A stretch of DNA of 64,000 nt from Saccharibacillus alkalitolerans (GCF_011090185.1 NZ_JAAFGS010000003.1:558001-622000); one strand, 5' to 3'; counted from the stretch's first letter, positions 27,457 to 36,554 are shown. Translations and numbers: made by a program. The notes: generated from the sequence alone by a model not told the origin.

Positions 27457-27486
27457 ATTATATGACTTAAGTTTTGAGGAAGTCAA
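27457..27486 (-). promoter_or_regulatory. Promoter of the ilv-leu operon
   Basis: TTGACT and a perfect TATAAT with 18-bp spacing on the minus strand, about 40 bp upstream of T-box Stem I. Confidence 0.8.
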
Positions 27487-27564
27487 CACCTATTTTCAAC
27501 AAAAATCGAAACTCCGCTTTTTCGCATACACGCTCGGCATACCCCGGGTCCTTCACGGGAGGAC

Positions 27565-27615
27565 AAAAAAACCGCTTCTTTCCCGCGCCGAAGCGATCGG
27601 AAAGAAGCGGTTTTT
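27565..27615 (-). terminator. Terminator of the nucleoside ABC operon
   Basis: AAAAACCGCTTCTTTC and GAAAGAAGCGGTTTTT are exact inverse arms with T tracts on both strands, about 70 bp after the stop of the last permease gene. Confidence 0.88.
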
Positions 27616-27683
27616 GCCGATGTTCGCGGCTGAAAGATGCCAAGCCCGTGTGCGCAGGGCTATACGGCTGCCGCCTTTTGTTC

Positions 27684-28655
27684 TTAGCGCTTGCCGGGAT
27701 CGTAAGGTTCCCCGAGCGCTGCTGGAGCTCTCGATTTGCCGACCGCGACGACGAGCACGATGACCGTCAGTACATACGGCAGCATGAGGATGAAATCCTG
27801 CGGAATGCTGGCCGACCATTCGAACAGCTGGACATAGTTGCGGATCGCTTGCGAGAAGCCGAAGAACAGCGCCGCGCCGAAAATGCCGAGCGGGTTCCAC
27901 TTGCCGAAGATCATCGCGGCAATGGCGATAAAGCCCTGACCGGAGATCGTCGTGTGCGAAAACAGTCCGGTCGTGGTCAGCGTGATGGTTGCCCCGCCGA
28001 GTCCCGCCAGCGCGCCGCTCAGCATAACGCCGATATAACGCATGCGGTTGACGTTGATCCCCATCGTGTCCGCCGCGCTCGGATGCTCGCCGACCGCGCG
28101 CAGACGCAGACCGAATTTGGTCTTGTACAGCACGTAATACGTGACAAATACCAGCGCGATCGCGATGAACGTCGTCGGATAGGCGTTCAGAATGCCTACT
28201 CCGAAGATCGGTCCGATGACGGGAATAGAAGCGATATCCGGGAAGCTCAATTTTGCGAGACGGTTCATCAGCAGCGGCGTTTCGCCAGCGCCTTCGAACA
28301 GCAGTTTGACGAGATACAGCGTGATCCCCGTCGCCAGGAAGTTGATGACGACGCCGCTGATCGTCTGATCCGCCTTGAACGTAATCGTCGCTACGGCGTG
28401 GATCAGCGAGCCGAGCACGCCGACGACGACTGCCGTCAACAGCCCTACCCAGGGCGAAGCGCCGCCCATGCCGGCTTCCTCCGCATAGTGCGTGCCGACA
28501 GCCGCGGCGAAGGCGCCGAATACCATCAGGCCTTCGATGCCGATGTTGACGATACCGGAACGCTCGGAGAAAAGGCCGCCGAGCGCGGCGAAGATCAGGG
28601 CGGTCGAGAAGACGAGCGTCGTATTGATCAGGTTGCCGAGTGTAAGAAGATCCAT
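27684..28655 (-). CDS. nupQ: Nucleoside ABC transporter permease (NupQ-like)
   Basis: A 323-residue membrane permease of the BPD_transp_2 (LivH/RbsC-like) family with about nine helices. The family pattern 'FAALGGLFSERSGIVNIGIEGLMVFGAFAA' is at the N-terminus. It is one of two different permeases forming the channel for guanosine and other nucleosides in the Bacillus NupNOPQ importer. It starts directly after the preceding permease stop. The substrate is inferred from the complete N-O-P-Q order. Confidence 0.87.
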   Translation of the reverse strand: MDLLTLGNLINTTLVFSTALIFAALGGLFSERSGIVNIGIEGLMVFGAFAAAVGTHYAEEAGMGGASPWVGLLTAVVVGVLGSLIHAVATITFKADQTISGVVINFLATGITLYLVKLLFEGAGETPLLMNRLAKLSFPDIASIPVIGPIFGVGILNAYPTTFIAIALVFVTYYVLYKTKFGLRLRAVGEHPSAADTMGINVNRMRYIGVMLSGALAGLGGATITLTTTGLFSHTTISGQGFIAIAAMIFGKWNPLGIFGAALFFGFSQAIRNYVQLFEWSASIPQDFILMLPYVLTVIVLVVAVGKSRAPAALGEPYDPGKR

Positions 28656-29732
28656 TTACAACACCTTCTCTTTCTTGCGCTTGTAAACGGGCTTAAGGAT
28701 AAAGCGCACGATTCCCTGGGCCGCAATAAAGAATATGATCGAGCCGATCACGATTTGAATGATCTCCGGCGGGACGCCCGCGTCGAAGCTCATGCCGGCG
28801 GAACCGTAAGTCAGCGTGCCGAACAATCCCGCGCCGGCCAATACGCCGAACGGATGGTTCATGCCGAGCAGCGCGACGGCGATCCCGTTGAAGCCGTAAC
28901 CCGGCGAAGACGCGTACACGCTCTGGTAGTGGAATACGCCCAGCGTCTCGAAAGCGCCGGCCAAACCGGCGAACACGCCGCTGATGAACATGGCTTTCAC
29001 GATGTTTTTGTTGACGTTGATGCCGGCGTAGCGAGCGGCTTCGGCATTGCTGCCGACCGCGCGAAGTTCGAAGCCCTGTTTCGTTTTCCACAGGAAGTAA
29101 TAGAAAAACGTCGAAGCCAGCAGCGCGAGCAGAATGCCCCAGTGAACGCGGGCGTTGCCCATCATTTCCGAGAGCCATCCGATCGAAATGGAAGCCGAAG
29201 GCTGAATGTCGACCGAACGCTGGTTGCCCGGCATCAGCAGGAACGTGCGCACGATATAGTTGCACAGGAACAAAGCGGTCCAGTTCAGCATGATGGTCGT
29301 GATGACTTCGTTGACGCCGCGCTTGGCCTTGATGTAACCGGCCAGCGCAGCCCAGAGACCGCCGAACAGCGCGCCTACGATAATGGCCAGCGGCGCATGG
29401 ATCAACGCCGGCAGACCTGTCAGTTTGATCCCGATCAGCGAAGCGCCGGTCATGCCCATCAGCACCTGGCCTTCCGCGCCGATGTTGAACATGCCCGCAC
29501 GGAAAGCGAAGGCGACCGCAAGACCGGTCAGGACGAGCGGCGTCATTTCGCGCAGAGCTTCGCCGAAGCCGTACGTGTCGCCGAATACTCGGGAGATCAA
29601 CGCCATGTAAGCGTCGATCGGGTTGTAGCCGCCGATCATCATAACGATCGCTCCAAGCAGCAAACCCATGACGATGGCCGCCAGCGAAACGATAAACGAA
29701 TCGCTCGCGAACCACTTCAGAAATTTATTCAT
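28656..29732 (-). CDS. nupP: Nucleoside ABC transporter permease (NupP-like)
   Basis: A 358-residue membrane permease with about ten helices and the block 'LTGLAVAFAFRAGMFNIGAEGQVLMGMTGASLIG'. It pairs with the NupQ-like permease. Its start overlaps the stop of the ATPase gene by 4 bp. Confidence 0.87.
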   Translation of the reverse strand: MNKFLKWFASDSFIVSLAAIVMGLLLGAIVMMIGGYNPIDAYMALISRVFGDTYGFGEALREMTPLVLTGLAVAFAFRAGMFNIGAEGQVLMGMTGASLIGIKLTGLPALIHAPLAIIVGALFGGLWAALAGYIKAKRGVNEVITTIMLNWTALFLCNYIVRTFLLMPGNQRSVDIQPSASISIGWLSEMMGNARVHWGILLALLASTFFYYFLWKTKQGFELRAVGSNAEAARYAGINVNKNIVKAMFISGVFAGLAGAFETLGVFHYQSVYASSPGYGFNGIAVALLGMNHPFGVLAGAGLFGTLTYGSAGMSFDAGVPPEIIQIVIGSIIFFIAAQGIVRFILKPVYKRKKEKVL

Positions 29733-31264
29733 GCCTTAGTTCCTCCCTGCCGGCTGCCGGCCATCATAAGACCCAGCTCCTGATCGTTCGTCTCTTCCGG
29801 ACGCACTTCGCCGATAACTTTGCCTTCGTATACGACGATGATCCGATCCGAGACGTTCAGGATTTCGTCCAGTTCGAACGAAACGAGCAGAACGGCTTTA
29901 CCCTGATCCCGCTGCTTGATCAGCTGCGTCTGCACGAACTCGATCGCGCCGACGTCAAGACCGCGGGTAGGTTGGGCCGCGATCAGGAAGTCCGGATTTT
30001 TGTTGATTTCCCGGGCAATGATCGCCTTCTGCTGATTGCCGCCGGACAATGAGCGCGCTTTCGTGTGAATGCTCGGCGTACGAACGTCAAAACTTTTGAC
30101 CAGGCGGGCCGCCAGATCGTTGATCGCGCGGAAATTCAAGAAGCCCCGCTTGGTATACGGTTCTTTGTAATAGCTTTCGAGCACCATGTTCTCGCTGACG
30201 GAGAAATCGAGTACAAGGCCGTGCTTATGACGGTCTTCCGGAATATGTCCCACGCCGGCTTCCGAAATGTGGCGCGGAGTATGACCGCCGATTTCTTTTC
30301 CGTTCAGTACGATCGATCCGCTGTCGATCTTGCGAAGTCCCGACAGCGCTTCGATAATTTCCGTTTGCCCGTTGCCGTCGACGCCCGCGATGCCGACGAT
30401 CTCGCCGCCATGCACGTCAAACGTCATCCCGTTCAGCAGTCCGATACCGTCCTTGTTCTTGACGGAGACGTTCTTCACTTCGATGACCTTTTCTCCGGGT
30501 TCGGCCGGTTTCTTGTCGACCTTGAACGATACGTTCCGTCCGACCATCTTCTCTGCCAGTTCGAACGGGCTCGTATCGCTCGTCTTCACCGTATCGATGA
30601 CTTTGCCGCGGCGAATAATCGTCACGGTGTCGGAAACGGACATGATCTCTTTCAGTTTATGGGTAATCAGAATGATCGATTTGCCTTCGGCCACAAGCCG
30701 GCGCATGATCTCGATCAGTTCCGATATCTCCTGCGGAGTCAATACGGCGGTCGGTTCGTCGAAGATCAGAATATTCGCGCCGCGGTAAAGCGTCTTAAGA
30801 ATTTCGACACGCTGCTGCATGCCGACGGAAATGTCTTCGATCTTCGCGTTGGGATCGACATGAAAACCGTACTGGTCGGACAGCTGCTTGACCTTCTCCG
30901 ACGCCGTCTTGTAGTCGATCTGCACGCCGGCTTTGGAAGGTTCCATGCCCAGGATGATGTTTTCGGTTACGGTAAAAGGCTGAACCAGCTTGAAATGCTG
31001 ATGCACCATCCCGATCCCGAGTTCGATCGCCTTGTTCGGACTGTCGATTGCGGTCGGTTCTCCATTAATTTCGATATGCCCTTCGTCAGGCTGGTACAGC
31101 CCGAAAAGGATGTTCATCAGCGTCGATTTGCCTGCGCCGTTCTCGCCGAGCAGGGCGTGGATTTCGCCCTTATGCAGCTTGATGCTGATCGAATCGTTGG
31201 CGACGATTCCGGGAAAACGCTTCGTAATTTGCTTTAACTCGACAACGGGAGCTGCAGCAGCCAT
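29729..31264 (-). CDS. nupO: Nucleoside ABC transporter ATPase (NupO-like)
   Basis: A 511-residue protein with two fused ATP-binding cassettes, as in RbsA/NupO. The first has Walker A 'LLGENGAGKSTLMNIL' near residue 40 and signature 'ISVGMQQRVEILKTL'. The second has a divergent Walker A region ('IAGVDGNGQTEIIEAL') and signature 'LSGGNQQKAIIAREI'. That asymmetry is normal for this family. ATG 31264 follows AAGGGTG. It lies between the binding lipoprotein and the permeases. Confidence 0.92.
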   Translation of the reverse strand: MAAAAPVVELKQITKRFPGIVANDSISIKLHKGEIHALLGENGAGKSTLMNILFGLYQPDEGHIEINGEPTAIDSPNKAIELGIGMVHQHFKLVQPFTVTENIILGMEPSKAGVQIDYKTASEKVKQLSDQYGFHVDPNAKIEDISVGMQQRVEILKTLYRGANILIFDEPTAVLTPQEISELIEIMRRLVAEGKSIILITHKLKEIMSVSDTVTIIRRGKVIDTVKTSDTSPFELAEKMVGRNVSFKVDKKPAEPGEKVIEVKNVSVKNKDGIGLLNGMTFDVHGGEIVGIAGVDGNGQTEIIEALSGLRKIDSGSIVLNGKEIGGHTPRHISEAGVGHIPEDRHKHGLVLDFSVSENMVLESYYKEPYTKRGFLNFRAINDLAARLVKSFDVRTPSIHTKARSLSGGNQQKAIIAREINKNPDFLIAAQPTRGLDVGAIEFVQTQLIKQRDQGKAVLLVSFELDEILNVSDRIIVVYEGKVIGEVRPEETNDQELGLMMAGSRQGGTKA

Positions 31265-31316
31265 GGAATCACCCTTCATATTTCGTAGTGGACCTGCAAT
31301 TAAAGGTAAACGTAGC

Positions 31317-31348
31317 GACAAGGCCGGGTTCAAGGAACCGGCCTTGTC
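31317..31348 (-). promoter_or_regulatory. Intercistronic stem-loop between nupN and nupO
   Basis: GACAAGGCCGG and CCGGCCTTGTC are exact 11-bp arms around a 10-nt loop, with no T tract. Such hairpins after the binding-protein gene often protect its mRNA and raise its level over the downstream transporter genes. That role is inferred here. Confidence 0.65.
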
Positions 31349-31373
31349 ACAGATATTATATCGTGCGAAGCGA

Positions 31374-32417
31374 TTATTCTACAGTAGGAACTTTGACTTC
31401 GCCGCTAACAATTTTTTCTTTGTAAGACTGAACTTCATCAAGGATTTCCTGCGAGACGTTCTTGCTCGACGTATCGGCAATGCCTACGCCGTCGTCTTTC
31501 AGACCCAGGACCGTAGTCGTACCGCCTTTGAACGTTCCGTCGATCACCTGCTGCGATACCGTCTTGATGGCAACGTCTACGCGCTTGATCATGGAAGTCA
31601 GGGTGATGTCGTCGCCGAACTCCAGCGATTGGTCTTTGTCTACGCCGATTACCCATACGTCTTGACCTTGAGCTTTACGGTCTTTGGCTTCGTTGAATAC
31701 GCCAGTACCCGTACCGCCTGCAGCTTGGAACACGATGTCCGCGCCGTCGTTGTACAGAGTAGCCGCAGCCGCTTTGCCTTCGTCCGGCTTGTCGAAACCG
31801 CTCGCGTACACCGCAGTGAATTGAGCATCCGGGTTAACTGCTTCGATGCCGGCTTTGAAGCCGATTTCGAATTTCTTGATCGTAGGGGAATCCATACCGC
31901 CGACGAAGCCGATTTTGTTCGTTTTCGTCGTTTTGCCGGCAACGACGCCGACCAGGAACGCGCCTTCGTTCTCGGAGAACAGAACGGATTCTACGTTCGG
32001 AGCATCGACCGCAGCGTCGATGATTGCGAAGTTCGCATCGGGATTTTGACCCGCGATTTCCTTCAGTGCGCTTTCCAATGCAAAGCCGATTCCCCAAGTC
32101 AGGTTATATCCGCCTTTTACGAATTGGTTCAGGTTCGGCTGATAATCCGCTTCACTCTTACTTTGCAGGTATTCGACCTTAACGCCTTGTTCTTCTTTCA
32201 GCGCTTGCAGGGCTTCCCAGGAAGTCTGGTTGAACGACTTGTCGTTTACGCCGCCGGTGTCGGTAACCATGCCGATTTTGATGTTGCTTCCGGCACCGCT
32301 TCCTTCGCCTTCGCCGCCGGTTTTTGCCGAACCGCCGCTGTTATTGTTGCCGCATGCTGCCAGAACGAGCGAGAAGGCAAGCAGCATGAAAAGCGAGAGT
32401 TTTACAGCTTTCTTCAT
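31374..32417 (-). CDS. nupN: Nucleoside-binding lipoprotein (BMP family, NupN-like)
   Basis: A 347-residue solute-binding lipoprotein. The signal peptide ends in the lipobox LAAC with lipidated Cys22, and a Gly/Ser/Asn-rich linker follows. The Bmp-family core starts at 'IKIGMVTDTGGVNDKSFNQTSWEAL', the TDxGGxxDxSFNQ pattern of PnrA/NupN proteins that bind purine nucleosides. First gene of the importer operon. GGGGGAA precedes the ATG. Confidence 0.92.
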   Translation of the reverse strand: MKKAVKLSLFMLLAFSLVLAACGNNNSGGSAKTGGEGEGSGAGSNIKIGMVTDTGGVNDKSFNQTSWEALQALKEEQGVKVEYLQSKSEADYQPNLNQFVKGGYNLTWGIGFALESALKEIAGQNPDANFAIIDAAVDAPNVESVLFSENEGAFLVGVVAGKTTKTNKIGFVGGMDSPTIKKFEIGFKAGIEAVNPDAQFTAVYASGFDKPDEGKAAAATLYNDGADIVFQAAGGTGTGVFNEAKDRKAQGQDVWVIGVDKDQSLEFGDDITLTSMIKRVDVAIKTVSQQVIDGTFKGGTTTVLGLKDDGVGIADTSSKNVSQEILDEVQSYKEKIVSGEVKVPTVE

Positions 32418-32794
32418 TTTGGATAGTTCCCCCTTAGGATCTTTGCCTGCTAAGAATGAGCGCTTGCCGTATGATCTGCGGTGGCTGAACGTTAAGCGTC
32501 TCTCTTCGCAGGTATGCTTTCGCTTTTCAGATTATACATTCAGTCCGCCACAAAATCTACTATTAAAAATCGATTTCGGAAACAAAATTCGTATTTTTTG
32601 AACTGCAATCGCTTAATCCCATCATAGTTCACATAGGCTGTGACTTAATAACGAACAATCGCTTCTATTATTTAAGGAAACATCGTAAAAACGCTTTAAA
32701 GCATTAAACCGAACGAAACGATTTTCTTCTATATAAAAAAGACCCCATACGCCGAAATGGATATTTCGGGCAGGGGTCCTGCTCAAGCCTAAAC
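32418..32794. other. Region between rplT and nupN
   Basis: 377 bp with no credible gene. It contains the rplT terminator (32736-32782) and the nupN upstream region, where a TATAAT (minus strand, 32531-32536) has no convincing -35 partner. I saw no purine riboswitch pattern. Confidence 0.5.
32736..32782 (-). terminator. Terminator of the infC-rpmI-rplT operon
   Basis: On the minus strand GACCCC/GGGGTC forms the outer stem and CCGAAA/TTTCGG the inner stem, followed by six T, shortly after the rplT stop. Confidence 0.85.
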
Positions 32795-33154
32795 TTAAGC
32801 GTTGATTTTTTCTTTTGCCGCGGATGCCAGCGAGTTGAACGCCGTCAGGTCGTTCACAGCCAGATCGGCCAGCATTTTGCGGTTCATGTCGATGCCCGCC
32901 AGTTTCAGGCCGTGCATCATTTTGCTGTAGGACAGGCCGTTTTGACGCGCTGCCGCGTTGATACGCACGATCCACAGTTTGCGGAAATTGCGTTTCGTCT
33001 GACGACGGTCGCGGTAAGCGTAGAGCATCGATTTGTTGACTTGCTCTTTTGCCGTTTTAAAAATGCGGTGTTTGGAACCGAAATAACCTTTTGCCAGCTT
33101 CAGTACTTTCTTATGACGACGACGCGTCACGAAACCGCCCTTAACTCTTGCCAT
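32795..33154 (-). CDS. rplT: 50S ribosomal protein L20
   Basis: A 119-residue basic ribosomal protein: '[38 protein letters not shown]' N-terminal extension and the globular '[24 protein letters not shown]'. It is needed for early 50S assembly, and in Bacillota it also represses its own operon through the leader RNA. It follows rpmI in the usual order. Confidence 0.98.
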   Translation of the reverse strand: MARVKGGFVTRRRHKKVLKLAKGYFGSKHRIFKTAKEQVNKSMLYAYRDRRQTKRNFRKLWIVRINAAARQNGLSYSKMMHGLKLAGIDMNRKMLADLAVNDLTAFNSLASAAKEKINA

Positions 33155-33187
33155 ATCTAAAGACCTCCCAGTCGATTATGTTTGAAA

Positions 33188-33388
33188 CTATTTCAGCTGC
33201 TTAAGACCTTGAGCCAGACGTCTTACGTCGCCCGGAGCCATCAGATGATCGGCTTTCAGGTTACGCTTGGCACGCTTCGATTTGTGCGAGAGCAGGTGGT
33301 TTTTGTGCGAGCTGTAACGCGTCACTTTACCTGTACCTGTAATCTTGAAACGGCCTTTCAAACTGCTGTGTGTTTTCATTTTAGGCAT
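33188..33388 (-). CDS. rpmI: 50S ribosomal protein L35
   Basis: A 66-residue very basic protein with the family N-terminus '[22 protein letters not shown]' and '[10 protein letters not shown]'. It sits between infC and rplT as in nearly all Bacillota. Confidence 0.98.
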   Translation of the reverse strand: MPKMKTHSSLKGRFKITGTGKVTRYSSHKNHLLSHKSKRAKRNLKADHLMAPGDVRRLAQGLKQLK

Positions 33389-33401
33389 TGTTGTCTTCCC
33401 C

Positions 33402-33914
33402 CTATTGGTTTTTCGGAGCCAAAATCATGATCATGCTGCGGCCTTCGAGTTTTGGTTGACGGTCGACCGCGGAAATTTCCGATACTTCGTCCCGTACCCG
33501 TTCGAGCACTTTCTGGCCAAGCGAAGCGTGGGTGATTTCACGGCCGCGGAAACGCACGGAGCATTTCACTTTGTCGCCGGCTTCCAGGAACTTGACCACG
33601 TTGCGCAGCTTTGTCATATAATCGTGCTCTTCGATGTTCGCGCTGAAGCGAACTTCTTTGAGCTCGACGATTTTCTGGTTTTTGCGTGCTTCTTTTTCTT
33701 TCTTTTGCTGCTCGTAGCGGAACTTGCCATAATCCATGATCCGGCAAACTGGCGGTTTTGCTTGAGGCGCCATGTTCACCAAATCCAAGTTGAGATCTGC
33801 CGCCATCTGGAGAGCTTCGCGCAGCGGCTTGATGCCGATCTGTTCGCCTTCCGCGCCTACCAGGCGTACTTCGCGTGCCCGGATTTCCTCATTGATCATA
33901 TGGTCCTTACTAAT
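33402..33914 (-). CDS. infC: Translation initiation factor IF-3 (ATT start)
   Basis: A 170-residue IF-3 with the N-domain '[14 protein letters not shown]', the linker and the C-domain '[26 protein letters not shown]'. It keeps 30S subunits free and checks start-codon choice. The best start is ATT at 33914, giving (M)[23 protein letters not shown] lies about 8 bp before it and the length matches the family. A longer frame to 34007 passes through the leader attenuator and is not coding. A rare start codon allows IF-3 to limit its own translation, as known for other infC genes. Confidence 0.95.
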   Translation of the reverse strand: MSKDHMINEEIRAREVRLVGAEGEQIGIKPLREALQMAADLNLDLVNMAPQAKPPVCRIMDYGKFRYEQQKKEKEARKNQKIVELKEVRFSANIEEHDYMTKLRNVVKFLEAGDKVKCSVRFRGREITHASLGQKVLERVRDEVSEISAVDRQPKLEGRSMIMILAPKNQ

Positions 33915-33957
33915 AACCGTCCACCTCCAAATCGATTTTGTTGCAGGGGCTTTTTGC

Positions 33958-33995
33958 CCAAAATAAAAGGGATACGGACAAGCAGTCCGCATCCC
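33958..33995 (-). terminator. Attenuator in the infC leader
   Basis: GGGATGCGGAC pairs with GTCCGTATCCC (one G-U) around a 5-nt loop, followed by TTTTATTTT on the minus strand, about 45 bp before the infC start. It is a transcription-termination hairpin inside the leader. Confidence 0.8.
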
Positions 33996-34118
33996 GGTGA
34001 TCTTCAATCTTCATGAGAAAAACTCTTCATAAACGATCGGATCGGGAACCAGCCGACGACTGCCGGACAGGTGAGAAGCGGAGCTTCTGCTTTTGAATCC
34101 TTATTGTTAAACAACACT
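33958..34118 (-). ncRNA. infC operon leader (probable L20 leader)
   Basis: Between the promoter and infC the minus strand carries AGAAGCTCCGCTTCTCACC, a GGCTGGT element and finally an attenuator hairpin. This layout matches the L20-binding leader of Bacillota, in which L20 bound to a 23S rRNA-like structure causes premature termination of infC-rpmI-rplT. Assignment is by pattern; a covariance-model search would settle it. Confidence 0.7.
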
Positions 34119-34124
34119 TTTACA

Positions 34125-34153
34125 ACTTTATCATATCTGCGACCGAATGTAAA
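34125..34153 (-). promoter_or_regulatory. Promoter of the infC operon
   Basis: TTTACA and TAAAGT with 17-bp spacing on the minus strand. It lies just downstream of the glycosyltransferase gene. Confidence 0.6.
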
Positions 34154-34188
34154 TAGTTTTCCGAAAAAAACCGGTCTCCCGCGGACGC

Positions 34189-35433
34189 TTAAGCTTTGCT
34201 CTGCTCGCCCTGCATTTCGTCGATGCGAACTACCCGGGTGTGCTTCGTATGGCTCCACTGTTTGTTGTTCTGCGTAAAGAACGCGTAGAACGTGATCGGG
34301 AACCACGACAGCAGGTAGATCGGGAAGAGCAGGATGTACGCGTAAACTTTCCACGACTTGACCTTCTCCAGGAACATGGCCACGAAGAACACGGCTACCT
34401 GGGCGAAGATCGCTACAGCGGCTACCCACAGCGGCAGATAGTCGTACATCGTCAGCAGGTGCGGTCCGTCGAACAGCGCGATGTCTCCGTACAATACGAC
34501 CGTCAGCATGAGCGTCAGCAGCACGATGTACACGTTCACCGCATACAGCGCCATGTCGAATTTCACGATGCTGCGGTCGCGGATGCTCTGCCAGAGCAGA
34601 GGGAAGAAGTATTTCCGGGCCACCGTAAAGTGTCCCTGCATCCAACGCAGACGCTGCACGGCGGAAGCTTTGAACGTCAGCGGCTTCTCGTCGTAGATTT
34701 TCGCGTGGTAGTTGAACTTCGGATACACGCCGCGCTTGACGCAGCGCATCGTGAACTCCAAGTCCTCGACCAGGCTCGTCGCGCCCCAGCCCATATCCTT
34801 CAGAAGCTGGTTATCGAAGCACATGCCCGTGCCTCCGAGGAAGTTGGCCATCTTCAGGTTATGGCGCGACAGCTGCCACAGCCGGTTGATGTACCAGTAC
34901 GAAATGCCGTAAGCGGCCGTGATCCACGAGTCGTTCGGGTTTTTCGTGTCGATGTAGCCTTGAATGACTTTCGCGCCCTGGCACAGATCGTCGTTCATTC
35001 CGATCAGGAAGTCCGGGTGAGCCAGGTTGTCCGCGTCCAGCATGACGATGCCGTCATACTCGCGGTCCAGCTTCCACAGCTCTTCCAGCATCCATTCGAT
35101 CGCGTAGCCTTTGCCGCGAAGATTCGGATTGACGCGGACGCAGGCGTTCCAGCCGTGCTCGCGCACGATGTCGGCCGTCTTGTCCGTGCAGTTGTCGCAG
35201 ATGACGAAGACGTCGTACAGTTCTCTCGGATAACGCAGACGCTTCAGGTTTTCCATCAGCGCCCCGATCACTTCTTCTTCGTTGTGAGCGGCAACCAGAA
35301 TGGCGAACGACTTTTGCGGCTCAAACGATTTTTGTCTTTTCTTTTTGTACAGTCCGAACAGCGCAAAACCGAACTGATACACCCCGATTACGGCCAGCAG
35401 CACCTGGAGTGTCATGAATAATGCTTGCAGCAT
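34189..35433 (-). CDS. Family 2 glycosyltransferase, membrane-bound
   Basis: A 414-residue processive-type GT2. An N-terminal helix (residues 5-28) precedes the catalytic domain with 'ILVAAHNEEEVIGALMENL', metal-binding 'MLDADN', 'LVEDLEFTMRC' (catalytic Asp) and 'QRLRWMQGH' (QxxRW, the processivity motif). At least three C-terminal helices follow. The set is typical of synthases making beta-linked polysaccharides (cellulose, hyaluronan or PNAG-like) or of related envelope sugar transferases. The product is not known. No polysaccharide operon surrounds it. It has its own promoter at 35568-35596. Confidence 0.88.
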   Translation of the reverse strand: MLQALFMTLQVLLAVIGVYQFGFALFGLYKKKRQKSFEPQKSFAILVAAHNEEEVIGALMENLKRLRYPRELYDVFVICDNCTDKTADIVREHGWNACVRVNPNLRGKGYAIEWMLEELWKLDREYDGIVMLDADNLAHPDFLIGMNDDLCQGAKVIQGYIDTKNPNDSWITAAYGISYWYINRLWQLSRHNLKMANFLGGTGMCFDNQLLKDMGWGATSLVEDLEFTMRCVKRGVYPKFNYHAKIYDEKPLTFKASAVQRLRWMQGHFTVARKYFFPLLWQSIRDRSIVKFDMALYAVNVYIVLLTLMLTVVLYGDIALFDGPHLLTMYDYLPLWVAAVAIFAQVAVFFVAMFLEKVKSWKVYAYILLFPIYLLSWFPITFYAFFTQNNKQWSHTKHTRVVRIDEMQGEQSKA

Positions 35434-36026
35434 GGTTGGTTGAACCCCCTTTTTTTACCCCTATGTACACAGAAAGTTTTTTTGTTTATCTTCTGTGCCT
35501 TGCGTTCCATAGCGACCTTTAATGACCCTTTTGTTGTTTTTTGACCTGGTTCTCGTCGTTCTTTTCGATTTTGGACATTTTGCAGACATTTGTCAAAACC
35601 GTGAAATCGTGCTGCCGGGCAAAAAAAGAAGCCTTTGCCCTCGAATTCTCCGCAGCAGCCCTTCGTTTCGCTTGCCAGCATCGATTATATCCTTATTCCG
35701 CCGACTTGCGCAATGTTGCCCGCGGACTTCGGAGGTCTGCCCGCCTCCCGTTCCTTCCGCCCATATTTAAACGCGGGCAGACTGATAAAAGTTGGGCAAT
35801 TTCGGTTAATTTTTTTTAACCCTATTATAATTGCCTTGAATCATTGTATAATTCGGGGTTGATAGAGTCAAAAGTGCAACCCGATATGGACCTGCCGTTC
35901 CGTCCGTCCCGGCTTCGACGCCTCGATTCAGTTCAAAGGCGGCGGACCGCCGGACGCCGGCAGAAAAAAAAGACAGCCCCGTCGCCTTCTCCAATCGCCG
36001 GGCTCTTTATCCGGAGGTATGTCGTT
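35434..36026. other. Divergent intergenic region, 593 bp
   Basis: AT-rich and T-tract-rich near the glycosyltransferase side, with no credible gene. It contains the glycosyltransferase promoter (35568-35596). On the plus side are two TATAAT elements (35826-35831 and 35847-35852) and, just after them, a GGGTTG...CAACCC stem-loop (about 35859-35882) inside the likely PAP2 leader. No known riboswitch was recognised. Confidence 0.55.
35568..35596 (-). promoter_or_regulatory. Promoter of the family 2 glycosyltransferase gene
   Basis: A perfect TTGACA and a CAAAAT -10 box with 17-bp spacing on the minus strand, 135 bp upstream of the start codon. Confidence 0.55.
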
Positions 36027-36554
36027 ATGCGTAGCTTGCTGATCAAGCTGAGCCAATTGGACCAGCGCATCTTCAAATGGGTCAACGGACGTCTGCATCA
36101 CCGCGTTCTCAGTATCCTGCTGTATTATCTGACGCATTTGGGCGGCGCCACGTTCACCATCACGGCGACCGTGCTGGCGTCATGGCTCGCCCCGGCGCCG
36201 TGGAATTCGGCGGCTCTGCACTCGCTTGTCGCCCTGGCCGTCAGTCACGTGCCGGTCGCGATCGTCAAAAAGCTGTATCCGCGCGTGCGTCCGCATCTGG
36301 CGCTGCCCGAGACGAACACGTTCCGCAACCCGCTCGTGGACCATTCGTTCCCTTCCGGCCACACGACGGCGATCTTCTCGGTTACGGTTCCGATCATGAT
36401 TCTGATTCCGTGGACGACGGCCGTGCTGCTTCCCTTCGCCTTTATTGTAGGAATATCCCGCATGTACCTCGGTCTGCATTATCCGTCCGACGTGCTCGCG
36501 GGCGGTACGATCGGTTCGTTGACCGCCTGGCTGACGGTTGCATTATGGCCTTAA
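36027..36554 (+). CDS. PAP2-family membrane phosphatase
   Basis: A 175-residue PAP2 phosphatase with about four to five helices. The three catalytic motifs are intact: 'KKLYPRVRP' (KxxxxxxRP), 'PSGH', and 'SRMYLGLHYPSD' (SRxxxxxHxxxD). Members dephosphorylate undecaprenyl pyrophosphate or phosphatidic acid/phosphatidylglycerol phosphate. The next gene resembles a diacylglycerol glucosyltransferase, so supply of diacylglycerol or recycling of lipid carrier are both reasonable. GGAGG lies 9 bp before the ATG at 36027; the long upstream extension in the same frame is leader. Confidence 0.88.
   Translation: MRSLLIKLSQLDQRIFKWVNGRLHHRVLSILLYYLTHLGGATFTITATVLASWLAPAPWNSAALHSLVALAVSHVPVAIVKKLYPRVRPHLALPETNTFRNPLVDHSFPSGHTTAIFSVTVPIMILIPWTTAVLLPFAFIVGISRMYLGLHYPSDVLAGGTIGSLTAWLTVALWP

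Noticed and set aside
27474-29783. Open frame of 769 codons on the plus strand opposite nupQ and nupP
   Set aside because: Antisense shadow; highly charged His/Arg/Asp composition and no family features.
35434-36026. Possible riboswitch in the long divergent region before the PAP2 gene
   Set aside because: I compared it by eye with c-di-GMP, c-di-AMP, SAM and preQ1 patterns and found no match. Only a simple GGGTTG/CAACCC stem is visible.
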